A program made the translations under genes and the position numbers. DNA of 56,918 nt from Cytobacillus eiseniae. GTDB lineage: Bacteria > Bacillota > Bacilli > Bacillales > Cytobacillaceae. Shown here one piece after another: positions 1 through 8,737 of this stretch; position 1 is the stretch's first letter; each line of letters opens with the position of its first letter. Where the stretch lies: the NCBI RefSeq assembly GCF_017874625.1, contig NZ_JAGIKZ010000024.1, positions 1 through 56,918 of the forward strand, in the 5' to 3' direction. Under the pieces are notes generated by a model. The model worked only from the letters and a program-made list of their open reading frames with translations, did not search any database and was not told the origin of the DNA.

Positions 1-49
1 TGAGAAGGCCACCAAGCGAAGCGCGGTAGTAACCCCTAACATTTTTACA

Positions 50-931
50 CTAGCAAACAAGTGAAATGCGACAACTATCTTGACAAACACCGATACTAAT
101 TTTATGATTATTTATCATGATATTTTTAATCGCAGATTTATCTAAAAATATCCGATTTCCTTCTGAATCTAGGCTATATTGCCATTTGAACCCATTGTCC
201 GTTGAGCTTGTTGAACTTGTACTTAATTCAATGATTTGATTATCCTTTGTCATCACCTTAACAATTGGGCTAATTTCAGGTAAATAGCTTGACTGACCAT
301 CCATTCGTTCCCCTTCAATTCCAATTCCAATAGCTGAAACATAGATCGTTTTCAATACGACTTCTTCATTTTGTTGTTTGAGTGTTAAATCAATATCCGT
401 TTTATCTGAGCGATCCTTTGCTGTAAATTTATTTTTAAAAGGGCCATTAGCTATGACCTTGTCTGTTTCATCATTTACAATGGCATCAGCTTTAATCGTG
501 ATGCCTTTGCCTTCTAAGCTACTTAATGTATCGATATCAAACATGACAATAATCTTCTTATGATCCTCTGTTAATTGTTGCTCAACCATATAACTTGCAC
601 CATGCTTTACATCTAATTCCAGATTGGAAACTAAAGCTCCTTCAGGAAATCCCGTTCCATCTTCCTTTTCAAAAGAAACAGTGGTGAGCGCGCTTTTCCC
701 CGCACTCAAACTTTCCTCTATTTTCATTTTTATTCCAGATTGTACAACCTCTTGATCGTGTGTGTCTTTTACAAAGCCATTTGTTCCCCCTCCGAAAAAC
801 TCATTAAAATAACCTGTGTCCTGAGATGCTGCGACAGTAGTTGAAGTACCTATTACTAAAATTGCCACGCCCGTTATTACCCTTTTTCGCATACTCATAA
901 AAGCTTTCTTTCCAGATTTGTTCTTATCCAT
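50..931 (-). CDS. Exported or membrane-anchored DUF4179/DUF5643-like protein
   Basis: The protein has a short basic N-terminus, then one hydrophobic segment (about residues 17-35, VITGVAILVIGTSTTVAA), then a long extracytoplasmic beta-rich region. The pattern recalls the C-terminal half of DUF4179 anti-sigma-factor-like proteins, but no zinc-binding anti-sigma domain precedes the membrane segment, so a regulatory role is not shown. I start it at the ATG at 931, about 10 nt after AGAAGG, rather than the upstream ATG at 940, which sits too close to that ribosome site. The last residues (GVCQDSC..) look unlike the rest, so the 3' end close to the window edge may be frameshifted or truncated. Function unknown; the family call is from memory of the fold pattern. 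Confidence 0.5.
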   Translation of the reverse strand: MDKNKSGKKAFMSMRKRVITGVAILVIGTSTTVAASQDTGYFNEFFGGGTNGFVKDTHDQEVVQSGIKMKIEESLSAGKSALTTVSFEKEDGTGFPEGALVSNLELDVKHGASYMVEQQLTEDHKKIIVMFDIDTLSSLEGKGITIKADAIVNDETDKVIANGPFKNKFTAKDRSDKTDIDLTLKQQNEEVVLKTIYVSAIGIGIEGERMDGQSSYLPEISPIVKVMTKDNQIIELSTSSTSSTDNGFKWQYSLDSEGNRIFLDKSAIKNIMINNHKISIGVCQDSCRISLVC

Positions 932-1096
932 TATGATCATCCCTTCTTCCCTCTACTTCTGATTTAAGCAAATAATCTTTGCTTATGTGCTGATTATATC
1001 CACGAAGTTTAAAGTTTTTTTTAAGAAAGGGATAAGCTTCTCTTAAATATGGGAAAATGCAATTTCTACATATAAAAAAGAGGCCTCCATGTGAGA

Positions 1097-1804
1097 TCAA
1101 AAATTCCCGTAAATGTATTCTTTTATCCCCTCTACAATCGCGGCAGCAACATCATTTTGACCTTCAGCCGTCCACATCTTGGATTCATCCTGAGGGTTTG
1201 TCAAATAACCTACTTCTATTAAGACTGCTGGCATTTCTGTATCTTTAACAACAAATAAATCTTGCTTCTTGGCTCCCCTATCTCTAAATCCAGTTGCTTC
1301 AACCACATGTTTCAGTAAAACTTCTGCAAGTTTTCGAGAATTTTTGTGATAGTAAAACACCTCAGTACCTGAAACACTCGAATCATCAAAAGTGTTACCG
1401 TGGATAGAAATAAGTAAATCTGCATTTAACTCATTGGCATATTTCGGCCTATATCGACTTTCTTGCGATAGAAAGCTGTCATCCGCTCTCGTCATATATA
1501 CATCTATTTGAGATTCCTGTTTTAATAGGTTTTCCACCTTTTTTGATACACTCAAAGTAAAGTCCTTTTCATACTGGCCACTCACACCTGTAGATCCAAC
1601 ATCTTTTCCCCCATGTCCTGGATCAATGACTATTTTATATTTTTTATCTGTTATCTTTTGATTATTTATATACTCTTTATTATCAGATTGCATATTATTT
1701 TTATTTGAATCAAAAGTAGAGGTTCCCCGAAATTCAACTAAACTAATAACAATTAATAATACTAATACACTAAATATGATTAAACGCGTTCTTTTATTTA
1801 ACAT
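1097..1804 (-). CDS. N-acetylmuramoyl-L-alanine amidase, Amidase_3 family (CwlD-like)
   Basis: This is a zinc-dependent peptidoglycan hydrolase that cleaves the bond between N-acetylmuramic acid and the stem peptide, outside the membrane. An N-terminal membrane segment (RLIIFSVLVLLIVISLVEF) is followed by a linker and the catalytic domain. The family motifs are visible: the first zinc histidine in VIDPGHGG, a glutamate in the following YEKDFTLS helix, the second histidine in ISIHGN, and the catalytic glutamate in LIEVGYLTNP. The start is set at the ATG preceded by AGAGGGGAAA. It lies 25 bp after the deacetylase gene, so the two are probably co-transcribed. A spore-cortex role like CwlD is possible, but the neighbouring two-component system makes envelope remodelling equally likely. 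Confidence 0.85.
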   Translation of the reverse strand: MLNKRTRLIIFSVLVLLIVISLVEFRGTSTFDSNKNNMQSDNKEYINNQKITDKKYKIVIDPGHGGKDVGSTGVSGQYEKDFTLSVSKKVENLLKQESQIDVYMTRADDSFLSQESRYRPKYANELNADLLISIHGNTFDDSSVSGTEVFYYHKNSRKLAEVLLKHVVEATGFRDRGAKKQDLFVVKDTEMPAVLIEVGYLTNPQDESKMWTAEGQNDVAAAIVEGIKEYIYGNF

Positions 1805-1829
1805 TTTCCCCTCTTCTTTCATTCTCTTT

Positions 1830-2681
1830 TTACTTCTGTACAGTTAGTCGATGACAACGCGTATAACAGTTGAAGTTATATGGCAGCATATTTTCTTCCA
1901 TTCTCTTCATTTGATATCCCTGATCTGATAGATAGGTTAATAGAATTGGCAAATGTTCAGCTGTCTTTTGTTTATCATGCATAAGAATAATTGGTGCCAC
2001 ATCTGCTTTGACTAGATTTTCGATTTGATTAATGACTGTTTCTACATATTGTCCACTGGATAAAGACCAATCACTACTGTCAACATTCCAATCCCATAAT
2101 TTAAATCCTCTGCTATCTAAAATATCTCGAAAAGAATTTGTTAAATAAGGAACACTTCCATAAGGGGTCCGAATTAGATTTGATCGAATACCTGTAATCT
2201 GTTGAAGTGTCTTCTGTGCGGTCATCATTTCTTCGAGAGCAGATTGTTCGGATTGATAGAAATGCTCTTTGTTGTGAGTCACACCATGTAAACCGACAGC
2301 ATGACCAGCCTCTACAATTTTAGTAACAACCTCTGGCATATCTCTCATCAAAGGTTCCAGCATAAAGAATGTTGCTTCTGCATTAAATTGATGTAAGGCA
2401 TCTAAAATATCTGTTGTTACAGAAGTGGGACCATCATCAAAGGTGAGATAGACCGTCTTTTCAATATTGGGAGAAACGAGTTCTATATCCGACTCCAAAT
2501 TCTCAGATTCCGTTTTTTCTCTTTCAGAGGATTTTTTATTACGCTCCAACTCGGGATTATGAGATGTTTCAATTGGCTCTGTTGACTTAGAATCGACTTG
2601 ATCCCGATTCAAATCAAGCTGACAGCTATAAAAAAGAACCATGCTTGCAAGGAAAAATAATAGTAGTATACGCTTTCTCAT
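1830..2681 (-). CDS. Polysaccharide deacetylase (NodB/CE4 domain), probable lipoprotein
   Basis: CE4 enzymes remove N-acetyl groups from peptidoglycan or other polysaccharides. The N-terminus is a hydrophobic signal ending in a cysteine (..MVLFYSCQ), which suggests lipid anchoring although the lipobox is imperfect. A charged Ser/Glu-rich linker (residues about 25-70) leads to the NodB domain. Its motifs are seen in order: TFDDGPTS (catalytic Asp and metal Asp), GLHGVTHNKEH (metal histidines), RTPYGS (motif 3), then DWNVDSSDW and LMHDK. The ribosome site AGAGGTCCC precedes the ATG. It stands between the histidine kinase and the amidase genes, all on the same strand, which fits a cell-wall modifying group. 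Confidence 0.85.
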   Translation of the reverse strand: MRKRILLLFFLASMVLFYSCQLDLNRDQVDSKSTEPIETSHNPELERNKKSSEREKTESENLESDIELVSPNIEKTVYLTFDDGPTSVTTDILDALHQFNAEATFFMLEPLMRDMPEVVTKIVEAGHAVGLHGVTHNKEHFYQSEQSALEEMMTAQKTLQQITGIRSNLIRTPYGSVPYLTNSFRDILDSRGFKLWDWNVDSSDWSLSSGQYVETVINQIENLVKADVAPIILMHDKQKTAEHLPILLTYLSDQGYQMKRMEENMLPYNFNCYTRCHRLTVQK

Positions 2682-2801
2682 ATGGGACCTCTATTCCATT
2701 TCTTTTGATGTTGTGAATAGATTAATAGAATGAGATAAAGAAGAGATGAAGATGAAATTGATTTAGGCTAAAGTTTAGACTAGATTAAATCCTTTTTTAG
2801 C

Positions 2802-2840
2802 AAAAAAAAGATGAGTAGAATTGAAATTCTACTCATCTTT
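2802..2840 (-). terminator. Rho-independent terminator of the two-component operon
   Basis: A long stem AAAGATGAGTAGAATT / AATTCTACTCATCTTT with a 2-nt loop is followed, in the minus direction, by eight T residues. The kinase stop codon lies inside the stem, so translation end and transcription end overlap. This separates the two-component pair from the deacetylase downstream. Confidence 0.85.
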
Positions 2841-4688
2841 CTTTATATAGAAGTAAAATAATACTCCATCTTCAGTATTTGATACCCCATATTGTGAACC
2901 ATGCAGCTCCAATATATTTTTTGAAATAGCAAGGCCTAACCCTGTTCCGCCTTTGGAGCGGTTGCGTGACGTATCCCCGCGATAAAAACGATCCCATATT
3001 TTTTCCAAATGATCCTCAGCAATATGTGTACCTTTATTCTCCACACATACCTTCACTTGCTCGTCTTCTTCGATCATAGAAATAATGATTCTTTCATTAT
3101 TCGGTGTGTAACGGATCGCATTGGTAATAAAATTCGTAATCACTTGCTCGATTCGATGTTGATTGGCAACAACCTTTATTTTGGAAAGCTGTTTATGGAC
3201 ATGTAATTGCTTCTTCATTATGTCTATATGTAATTGCTCACATATATACTCAATGACCTCGTCAATATAAAACACATCCATATTCATTTTATACGTACCC
3301 GATTCAAATTTGGCTAATTCGAGCATATCAACAATGAGCATATCCATTTTATCTACTTCTTTTGCCATTGCTTTAAAATAATAATCTTTTTTATTACTTG
3401 CAACACCATCCTCCAAAATGGAGATACAGCTCTTCATAATGCTTAAAGGCGTCTTTAATTCATGTGAAACACTTGAAATAAATTCTTTTCGGATCTTTTC
3501 TAACCTTTTTTCTTTTTCAATATCCTGCTGCAATTGATGAATATACGAATGCAATGTATTGGAGAGTGTATTAATATTATTTGACAAGGTACCAATCTCA
3601 TCTTTTGATGTAATCGGTATTGTCTCCGTGAAGTCCAAGTTCGCCATCCTGCTCGTCGTATCGTTTATTTGTAATAGGGGTTTGGCAATCTTTTTTGAAT
3701 AATAAAATGAAGCCAGAACCACAAGAAACAAGACCAATATGATTAGATAGATATAATAATCCTCTAACATTTGTACTGCTTCATCTACTGGTTGTAAGGA
3801 GGTCATCGCAAATATATACATTGTTTCACCAGTCGTATCTTTTAAGGGTCTAATAAAAATTTTGTAATTGATGTTATTTTCCTCAAAATCGATTGTATCT
3901 GTAACCGAAAGTTGGCGTTCTTTAAATAGTAAGTCTACCTGAAATTTCTTTACTCTTTCGATAAACACGCGATTTGAATAAATATTAGAACTGCCTGACC
4001 CGACAGGTAAATTCAATTCCAGAATGTCTCCCTTTAAAAATAAGTTCAAGTAATCTTCCCTGATTATACGGCCAGGATCTGCGGGCAATTGTAATTCCCT
4101 GACCTCTTCCATTAATTGCTGTGATCGCTCGATTGGATAAGGTTCAGCAACCTCTTTTCTGCCAAATAATTTTTCTGAAAGCAACATATTTTCTAAGACA
4201 GAATTCCTATTTTCTACTGTTACAATAGCTGGAACGAAGCGATCATCTTTTTTCACACCATCTATATAAATACGATTTCCCTGATTTAAATCATACCTGA
4301 CCCTTTCCATATCCTCTAAACCAATCAAACTATACAAAGGAATGTGAATCGTTCGATTCGAAAAATCTTTCTCTCGTGAAGGGTCTAATTGAATCTTTAA
4401 GGAAAAATCATCAGCAAAATGAATATTTCCTGCACTATCTAATGTGGCAATCCATGTCATATTTTCTTGGTAAAAATCCTGCTCGAGCTTTTGGATCTTT
4501 TCAACATCATTTCCTGCCTTCAAGTACTCCACCATAAATGATTGAATACTTGTTTCAATCTCATTTACCTTTTGGTTAGCATAATATTGCTTAAAAAATA
4601 TGGTTTGTCCAATAAAAATAGCTGCCAAAATGAACATGCATAATAAAGTTGTTAGAATAAATAACTTAAAAACAATTCCTTTTTTCAT
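2829..4688 (-). CDS. Sensor histidine kinase with two membrane segments, HAMP, HisKA and HATPase domains
   Basis: A membrane sensor kinase of the OmpR-partner class, 619 residues. The first membrane helix is at about residues 8-30. A large extracellular sensor follows to about residue 310 and is unlike a simple PAS or Cache domain. The second helix (YYIYLIILVLFLVVLASFYYS) leads to HAMP, then the H-box FISSVSHELKTPLS with the phosphorylated histidine, and the ATPase N, G1 and G2 boxes (NFITNAIRYT, WDRFYRGDTS, GGTGLGLAI). It overlaps the response-regulator gene by 4 nt (ATGA), so the two are translationally coupled. The ligand is unknown; the adjacent wall-modifying enzymes suggest envelope stress. 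Confidence 0.9.
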   Translation of the reverse strand: MKKGIVFKLFILTTLLCMFILAAIFIGQTIFFKQYYANQKVNEIETSIQSFMVEYLKAGNDVEKIQKLEQDFYQENMTWIATLDSAGNIHFADDFSLKIQLDPSREKDFSNRTIHIPLYSLIGLEDMERVRYDLNQGNRIYIDGVKKDDRFVPAIVTVENRNSVLENMLLSEKLFGRKEVAEPYPIERSQQLMEEVRELQLPADPGRIIREDYLNLFLKGDILELNLPVGSGSSNIYSNRVFIERVKKFQVDLLFKERQLSVTDTIDFEENNINYKIFIRPLKDTTGETMYIFAMTSLQPVDEAVQMLEDYYIYLIILVLFLVVLASFYYSKKIAKPLLQINDTTSRMANLDFTETIPITSKDEIGTLSNNINTLSNTLHSYIHQLQQDIEKEKRLEKIRKEFISSVSHELKTPLSIMKSCISILEDGVASNKKDYYFKAMAKEVDKMDMLIVDMLELAKFESGTYKMNMDVFYIDEVIEYICEQLHIDIMKKQLHVHKQLSKIKVVANQHRIEQVITNFITNAIRYTPNNERIIISMIEEDEQVKVCVENKGTHIAEDHLEKIWDRFYRGDTSRNRSKGGTGLGLAISKNILELHGSQYGVSNTEDGVLFYFYIKKDE

Positions 4689-5371
4689 GCGTTGCCCTCA
4701 AATTTATAACCTGCTCGAATAACCGTTACAATACAATTGGCTTTATTTCCTAATTTATGACGCAAATTACGGATATGACTATTAACTGTACGATCATCGC
4801 CTGTAAATTCATAACCCCAAATTTTCGTGATAAGTTGTTCTCTCGTAATTATAATTCCTTGATTTTGTATTAAATAGGTTAATATTTCAAATTCCGTATA
4901 GGTCAAACTTATTTGTTCTCCATCTACAGATACCGTACGTGTAGGAAAATCGACTAGGATCCCACTACTATTTAAAGTATCTTTATGTGCTGTCTTACTT
5001 ATCTGAGCATATCGACTTTCCATTAATCGTTTCACTCTTGCTAACAAAATCGGTGGACTATATGGTTTTGTCACATAATCATCCGCTCCTAGTTCAAAAC
5101 CTAGTAAGGTATCATCTTCATCTACCCGAGCTGTCAACATAATAATAGGCACATTGGATATCTTTCGAATTCGGCGACAAACAGACCATCCATCTAATTC
5201 TGGCAACATAATATCTAGAATAATCAAATGTACTTCATATTCATCAAAAATAGCTAAAGCTTCATTTCCATCAACTGCTTCTAATACTTTATATCCTTCT
5301 TCCAATAAATAATCTTTCACAATTTCACGTAAGATGTCTTCATCTTCTACAATTAATACTGACTTTTGCAT
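4685..5371 (-). CDS. OmpR/PhoB-family response regulator
   Basis: The receiver domain (residues 1-120) has the acidic pair VEDED near the N-terminus, the phospho-acceptor Asp in LIILDIMLPE, the Thr in MLTAR and the Lys in VTKPYSP. The C-terminal winged helix carries SLTYTEFEILTYLI and the recognition-helix region DDRTVNSHIRNLRHKLG. I start at the ATG of MQKSVLIVEDED, preceded by TAGGAAA; five extra codons upstream lack a ribosome site. It presumably controls its own operon and perhaps the deacetylase and amidase genes. It is distinct from WalR, which is encoded at 43.5 kb. Confidence 0.9.
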   Translation of the reverse strand: MQKSVLIVEDEDILREIVKDYLLEEGYKVLEAVDGNEALAIFDEYEVHLIILDIMLPELDGWSVCRRIRKISNVPIIMLTARVDEDDTLLGFELGADDYVTKPYSPPILLARVKRLMESRYAQISKTAHKDTLNSSGILVDFPTRTVSVDGEQISLTYTEFEILTYLIQNQGIIITREQLITKIWGYEFTGDDRTVNSHIRNLRHKLGNKANCIVTVIRAGYKFEGNA

Positions 5372-5491
5372 TTTCCTACCCCACATTATCTTAAAGGTTC
5401 GAACCTAGGATATCATAACGATGTAAAGATGACATAAAGATGGAAACCAGATTGAAAAATTCCTCAAAATGTGATAAATAAATGAATTTTT

Positions 5492-5581
5492 TTACATTTC
5501 CTTTATTATTAGAAATCCTATCACAGCCCCTAATGTATTCACAATCAAATCATTAATATCAGTACTTCTCCCATTCCAAAA
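5492..5581 (-). pseudogene. VanZ-like protein remnant (C-terminal fragment)
   Basis: Read on the minus strand this 30-codon stretch gives FWNGRSTDINDLIVNT followed by LGAVIGFLIIKEM and a stop. GRSTDINDL(I)xNTLG is the signature of the last transmembrane helix of VanZ-family proteins. A stop codon sits directly upstream in frame and no start or earlier VanZ helices are present, so only the 3' end of the gene survives. It has no annotated partner here and is most simply a deletion relic next to the island's left side. Confidence 0.6.
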
Positions 5582-5674
5582 TCAAATTCATAATCAGTGG
5601 GTGAGCCACTGAATAAAACAGGTAATTATTGATAATTCTATAGAGAGACATTAAGCCGAAGGAGAACTTCCCCA

Positions 5675-6916
5675 ATGCCGCATCAAAAGTTTGAGTCAGC
5701 TAACATAAAACCTCGTTATTCCAAAGGGGAAATATCTGTTTGGGGAATCAATTCGGTATATCCCAGAACACCTTGGATTTCCGCTTGGTGGTCGGCTGCT
5801 TTTCCAGGTTTCGGGCACATGTTCCTGGGGAAATACCTACACGGTTTTATTTTAATTATCTGGGAGCTTGTGGTAAACAATTTGTCCCATCTAAACATGG
5901 CCATTGCCTTTTCCTTTATTGGCAGGTTCGAAGAGGCTAAAGCCATCATAAATATGGACTGGGCGATGCTTTATATAGCTGTCTATATATATAGCATCTG
6001 GGACAGTTACAGATGTGCAGTTGAAATCAAGAAAGCTCACCTTCTATCTGAAATTGAAGATGCACCTGTAACACCTTCAGATGTTAATTACTTTGATATA
6101 AATGTCCTCGACAAGAAAAATCCCTTGGTTGGTTCGATCTGGTCCTTTTTTACACCTGGCTTGGGGCAATTATATGGCAGTAATACACTTGTTGGCACAT
6201 TTATTTTAGCTTGGTGGATATTTGTTTGCTATAAGGCGATGGCTGTTCGTACCTGGCTATATTCTTTTCTAGGTGAATTTGACAAAGCCACTGAGATTGT
6301 GGATTGGCAGTGGTTCCTCTTTTTGCCCTCTATGTATGCCTTCTCCATCTATCAAGCTTATGTAGCGGTAACTGAAAACAATACACTGTTCGATATTGAG
6401 CAAATACGGTATCTAAGAGTGAGGGCTGAAAACTTGGGACAACTAAGCAAAAATGAAAACAATACCGTACAAATAATTGCTACATTTGATCATTCATCCT
6501 TTGTAGAGATCGCTATTCATGATATGGAGAAGATGGGGATTCCACCAGAGGATATCATTGCATTGCCTCTTGAAAATCTTGATTCTCAAACACATATCAT
6601 TGACTCTATCCATCGTGTCGATGGTACAAGTGTTCTCGATGGAGCCATGATGGGTGCAACAATCTTTTCGGTTCTTGGAGGGATTTATGGCTTCGTATGG
6701 CACTGGGGACCTATTATTTGGGGGTTGATTGGGTTAATTGGCGGTTTTATCTTAGGATTGATAATCGAATTAGTAATAACTAAAAAGAAATTAAAAGTTT
6801 TTTCAACCCGTAAAAGTGAGGTTATTATTGATATAACATGCAATACCTCTTTGCAAAACCAGTTGATTAAAGTTCTTAAATCAAGACGTGCAACTGGTTT
6901 TGTGATTATGCCTTAA
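5675..6916 (+). CDS. Polytopic membrane protein with duplicated TM2-like halves and a C-terminal stress-protein-like domain
   Basis: Two similar halves (residues about 30-125 and 130-235) each hold the pattern P(G)xGHxxxGK/LGQLYGS followed by membrane helices and a repeated F.GEF..A..I..DW motif: compare FPGFGHMFLGKYL..FIGRFEEAKAI with TPGLGQLYGSNTL..FLGEFDKATEI. This looks like an internal duplication of a TM2-type unit. After residue 250 a soluble part (VQIIATFDHSSFVEIAIHDM) precedes two Gly-rich helices and a short tail. That part recalls DUF1269/GsiB-17M-type glycine-zipper proteins. AAGGAGA lies 9 nt before the ATG. Its neighbours do not explain it. Function unknown. Confidence 0.6.
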   Translation: MPHQKFESANIKPRYSKGEISVWGINSVYPRTPWISAWWSAAFPGFGHMFLGKYLHGFILIIWELVVNNLSHLNMAIAFSFIGRFEEAKAIINMDWAMLYIAVYIYSIWDSYRCAVEIKKAHLLSEIEDAPVTPSDVNYFDINVLDKKNPLVGSIWSFFTPGLGQLYGSNTLVGTFILAWWIFVCYKAMAVRTWLYSFLGEFDKATEIVDWQWFLFLPSMYAFSIYQAYVAVTENNTLFDIEQIRYLRVRAENLGQLSKNENNTVQIIATFDHSSFVEIAIHDMEKMGIPPEDIIALPLENLDSQTHIIDSIHRVDGTSVLDGAMMGATIFSVLGGIYGFVWHWGPIIWGLIGLIGGFILGLIIELVITKKKLKVFSTRKSEVIIDITCNTSLQNQLIKVLKSRRATGFVIMP

Positions 6917-6929
6917 AGATTATAGGTTG

Positions 6930-6961
6930 CCATACTTCAAAAAGGAAGTATGGTTTTTTTA
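6930..6961 (+). terminator. Rho-independent terminator
   Basis: A perfect 9-bp stem CCATACTTC / GAAGTATGG with a 6-nt A-rich loop is followed by seven T. It lies 14 nt after the stop of the membrane-protein gene. Confidence 0.9.
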
Positions 6962-7197
6962 TTTAGACTGCGTTAAACGATAGGATAGATCCATATACAA
7001 TAATTTTGACAAGTAAACATAGTGAACTTTATGCAGTATTTAAACTGTTAAATTTCAACATTTTCTAACAGGCAGTTTAGTGGAAGAAGGATTTTAATTG
7101 ACTATGATGGAAATTTATAATAAAGGTAAAATCTAAGAAGGCGATTTAAATACTATAAAAATATTCTATTGAATGAATGTAAGGGAGGTCAGCTAAC

Positions 7198-7722
7198 TTG
7201 GAAATGACAACAGAAAGGTTAATAATTAGACCTTTTAAGAGTACTGATTTACAGGATGTATTTGCAATTTATAATAATGATGATACATGTAAGTTTCTAT
7301 TACATCATAAGTGGACTCATGAAGATATGCAGAAAAGATTTAATAAAAAGTTAGCAAACAATGTGCTCACTAAAGAATCAATGTTAAGTTTGGCAGTGAT
7401 CTATAAAACTAAAGTAGTTGGTGATCTATCCGTATGGTATACAGATATGAAAGACACTGTTGAGATTGGATATAGTTTTTCAAATGAAGTAACAGGGAGA
7501 GGCTTGGCAACAGAAGCAGTAAGTAGTTTGGTATTTAGATTATTTAATGAATTTCATGTACATCGTATACAAGCTAATCTTGATGCACGAAATACAGCTT
7601 CACAAAAATTGTGTGAACGAATAGGCATGAGAAAAGAAGCACATTTCATACAAGATTTTTGGAATAAAAACGAATGGACAGATAGTATTGTGTATGGAAT
7701 GTTGCCCTCTGATTTGAAGTAA
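7198..7722 (+). CDS. GNAT N-acetyltransferase, RimJ/RimL type
   Basis: It transfers an acetyl group from acetyl-CoA to an amine; the substrate is not evident. The protein begins TERLIIRPFKSTDLQDVFAIY, the usual RimJ/RimL opening. It contains the acetyl-CoA binding segment YSFSNEVTGRGLATEAVSSL and the late motif HRIQANLDARNTASQKLCERIGMRKE, both typical. At 174 residues it has the full family length. I keep the TTG start because GGGAGGT lies 8 nt upstream; an ATG two codons later would leave the spacing long. It is a plus-strand single gene between two intergenic stretches. Confidence 0.85.
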   Translation: MEMTTERLIIRPFKSTDLQDVFAIYNNDDTCKFLLHHKWTHEDMQKRFNKKLANNVLTKESMLSLAVIYKTKVVGDLSVWYTDMKDTVEIGYSFSNEVTGRGLATEAVSSLVFRLFNEFHVHRIQANLDARNTASQKLCERIGMRKEAHFIQDFWNKNEWTDSIVYGMLPSDLK

Positions 7723-7873
7723 TAGATTTTGTTATTTTGTTGTGCTAACGATCGGCCTTTGTATACTAAGAAATACAATATCGCACTACAATCAGAAGAA
7801 ATTTGTTTGAAACGAACATTTATTTAGTTTGGCAGGTATATTACTTTAAGGTGATATTGATTATTAAACTACA

Positions 7874-7913
7874 AAACCCCTAAATCGTTGTATTATCAAC
7901 GCTCTAGGGGTTT
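7874..7913 (+). terminator. Hairpin, probable terminator
   Basis: The arms AAACCCCTAAATCGTTG and CAACG..CTCTAGGGGTTT pair around a small AT loop. The T tract after it is short (TTTCC TTTC), so termination strength is uncertain. It lies 18 bp before the leftmost rlmH-like site and could insulate the island from the chromosome. Confidence 0.6.
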
Positions 7914-7930
7914 CCTTTCATAAATCTTAG

Positions 7931-7951
7931 TTACTTATGGTAACGTTCACC
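7931..7951 (-). other. Attachment-site-like copy of the rlmH 3' end (site A)
   Basis: On the minus strand the 21 bases read as codons G-E-R-Y-H-K-stop, the end of an rlmH gene that is otherwise absent here. The site contains GGTAACGTTCACC, a short imperfect dyad. It closely matches site B at 8300 over about 40 bp, including the following ATGAATCT..ATGAG. It is the leftmost of five such sites and is taken as the chromosomal end of the island. Confidence 0.6.
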
Positions 7952-8309
7952 GCTATGAATCTTGATGAGTTATTTATTTTTCATTGGATTTGGTAAAGAA
8001 GACTTACCCCTTGGGCAGGTCAAGTGCTTGGTAATCTGTTTGATACTTTCCACCATCCGCCACTTGTGAATGATACAAAGCCTTTAAGGCAAAATTTTTC
8101 TCAAGTTCGTGTTCTTCCATCAACTCTCTTAATTGCCCTTGTAGCTCTTTATTGTCTTTCACCAGTTGTTTCATTTGTGATTGTATGTATCTCATAAAAT
8201 GTTTACTTACCTCCATTCAAATAGCAGTTCTATCTAACACGGATATGATTGTTTCTTTTGCTTAAATAATCTTATAAATGATTTTCTTAATAACCTTAGT
8301 TACTTGTGG
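7940..8309. mobile_element. Island segment 4 (0.37 kb between sites A and B)
   Basis: Two near-identical rlmH-like sites in direct orientation enclose only about 370 bp with one small ORF. It may be a remnant left by internal deletion of a larger element, or a minimal passenger mobilised in trans. No recombinase is present. Boundaries are set to the middle of each site and are approximate. Confidence 0.4.
8004..8216 (-). CDS. Small charged coiled-coil protein, unknown
   Basis: A 70-residue acidic/basic helix-forming protein (MKQLVKDNKELQGQLRELMEEHELEK is heptad-like) ending GGKYQTDYQALDLPKG. There is no membrane segment and no recognisable family. The first ATG has no ribosome site before it. 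An internal ATG at 8195 (MRYIQSQ..) has GGAGGT about 13 nt upstream and may be the real start, giving 63 residues. It is the only ORF in the smallest island segment. Confidence 0.45.
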   Translation of the reverse strand: MEVSKHFMRYIQSQMKQLVKDNKELQGQLRELMEEHELEKNFALKALYHSQVADGGKYQTDYQALDLPKG

Positions 8310-8320
8310 TAAGATTTACC
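8300..8320 (-). other. Attachment-site-like copy of the rlmH 3' end (site B)
   Basis: On the minus strand it reads G-K-S-Y-H-K-stop. It holds a 5-bp dyad, GGTAA gat TTACC. The flanks match site A (TTAGTTACTT before, ATGAATCT..ATGAG after), showing that both belong to one site family. It is more degenerate than sites C and D. Confidence 0.6.
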
Positions 8321-8354
8321 GTAATGAATCTAAATGAGGTTATTATAAATGAAT

Positions 8355-8737
8355 TTAATTCGATGTATAGACAAGTAATTCTTTAGTATCTATTACAAGC
8401 TTAGAAGATTGTATAAAGTCAAATCCCAATATACCGTCAATTTCTAAGCCATAATCCATATTTCCAATTTCAATTTGGAAGTTTTCTTGCACTATTTCTC
8501 CTAAAGCAATTCTATCAAAATTTTTAACGTAAACGTATTCTACACCGCCTACGCCTCGAATAGTATCCACTGTATCATTTTCCTCGGGACAACACCAATT
8601 TCATCCACCACATTCGCATTAAAAATCGTACCTGCTGACCCAGTATCTATTAATACTTTATTAAGAATTAATCGTTTCCCCCGGTATTGTATTTCTAATT
8701 TTACAAAAGGAAGCCCATACAAAATGTCAATATTCAT
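8355..8737 (-). pseudogene. Retropepsin-like aspartyl protease, frameshifted
   Basis: The first frame (from 8737) gives LYGLPFVKLEIQYRGK.. with the catalytic motif LIDTGSAGTIF. It runs out of frame near 8590 at a CCC tract. The second frame (to 8355) resumes with DTIRGVGG and continues through IDGILGFDFIQSSKLVIDTKE, the usual second half of a single-domain retropepsin (ILGxDFL). Adding one C at the tract (CCCC) would join them through VVPEENDTVDTIRG. So this is a single-base deletion, a programmed slip, or a sequencing error. The intact protein would be about 127 residues. It overlaps its upstream partner by ATGA. Confidence 0.75.

Noticed and set aside
5590..5615. Hairpin CAGTGG..CCACTG as a terminator
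   Set aside because: No T tract follows on either strand.
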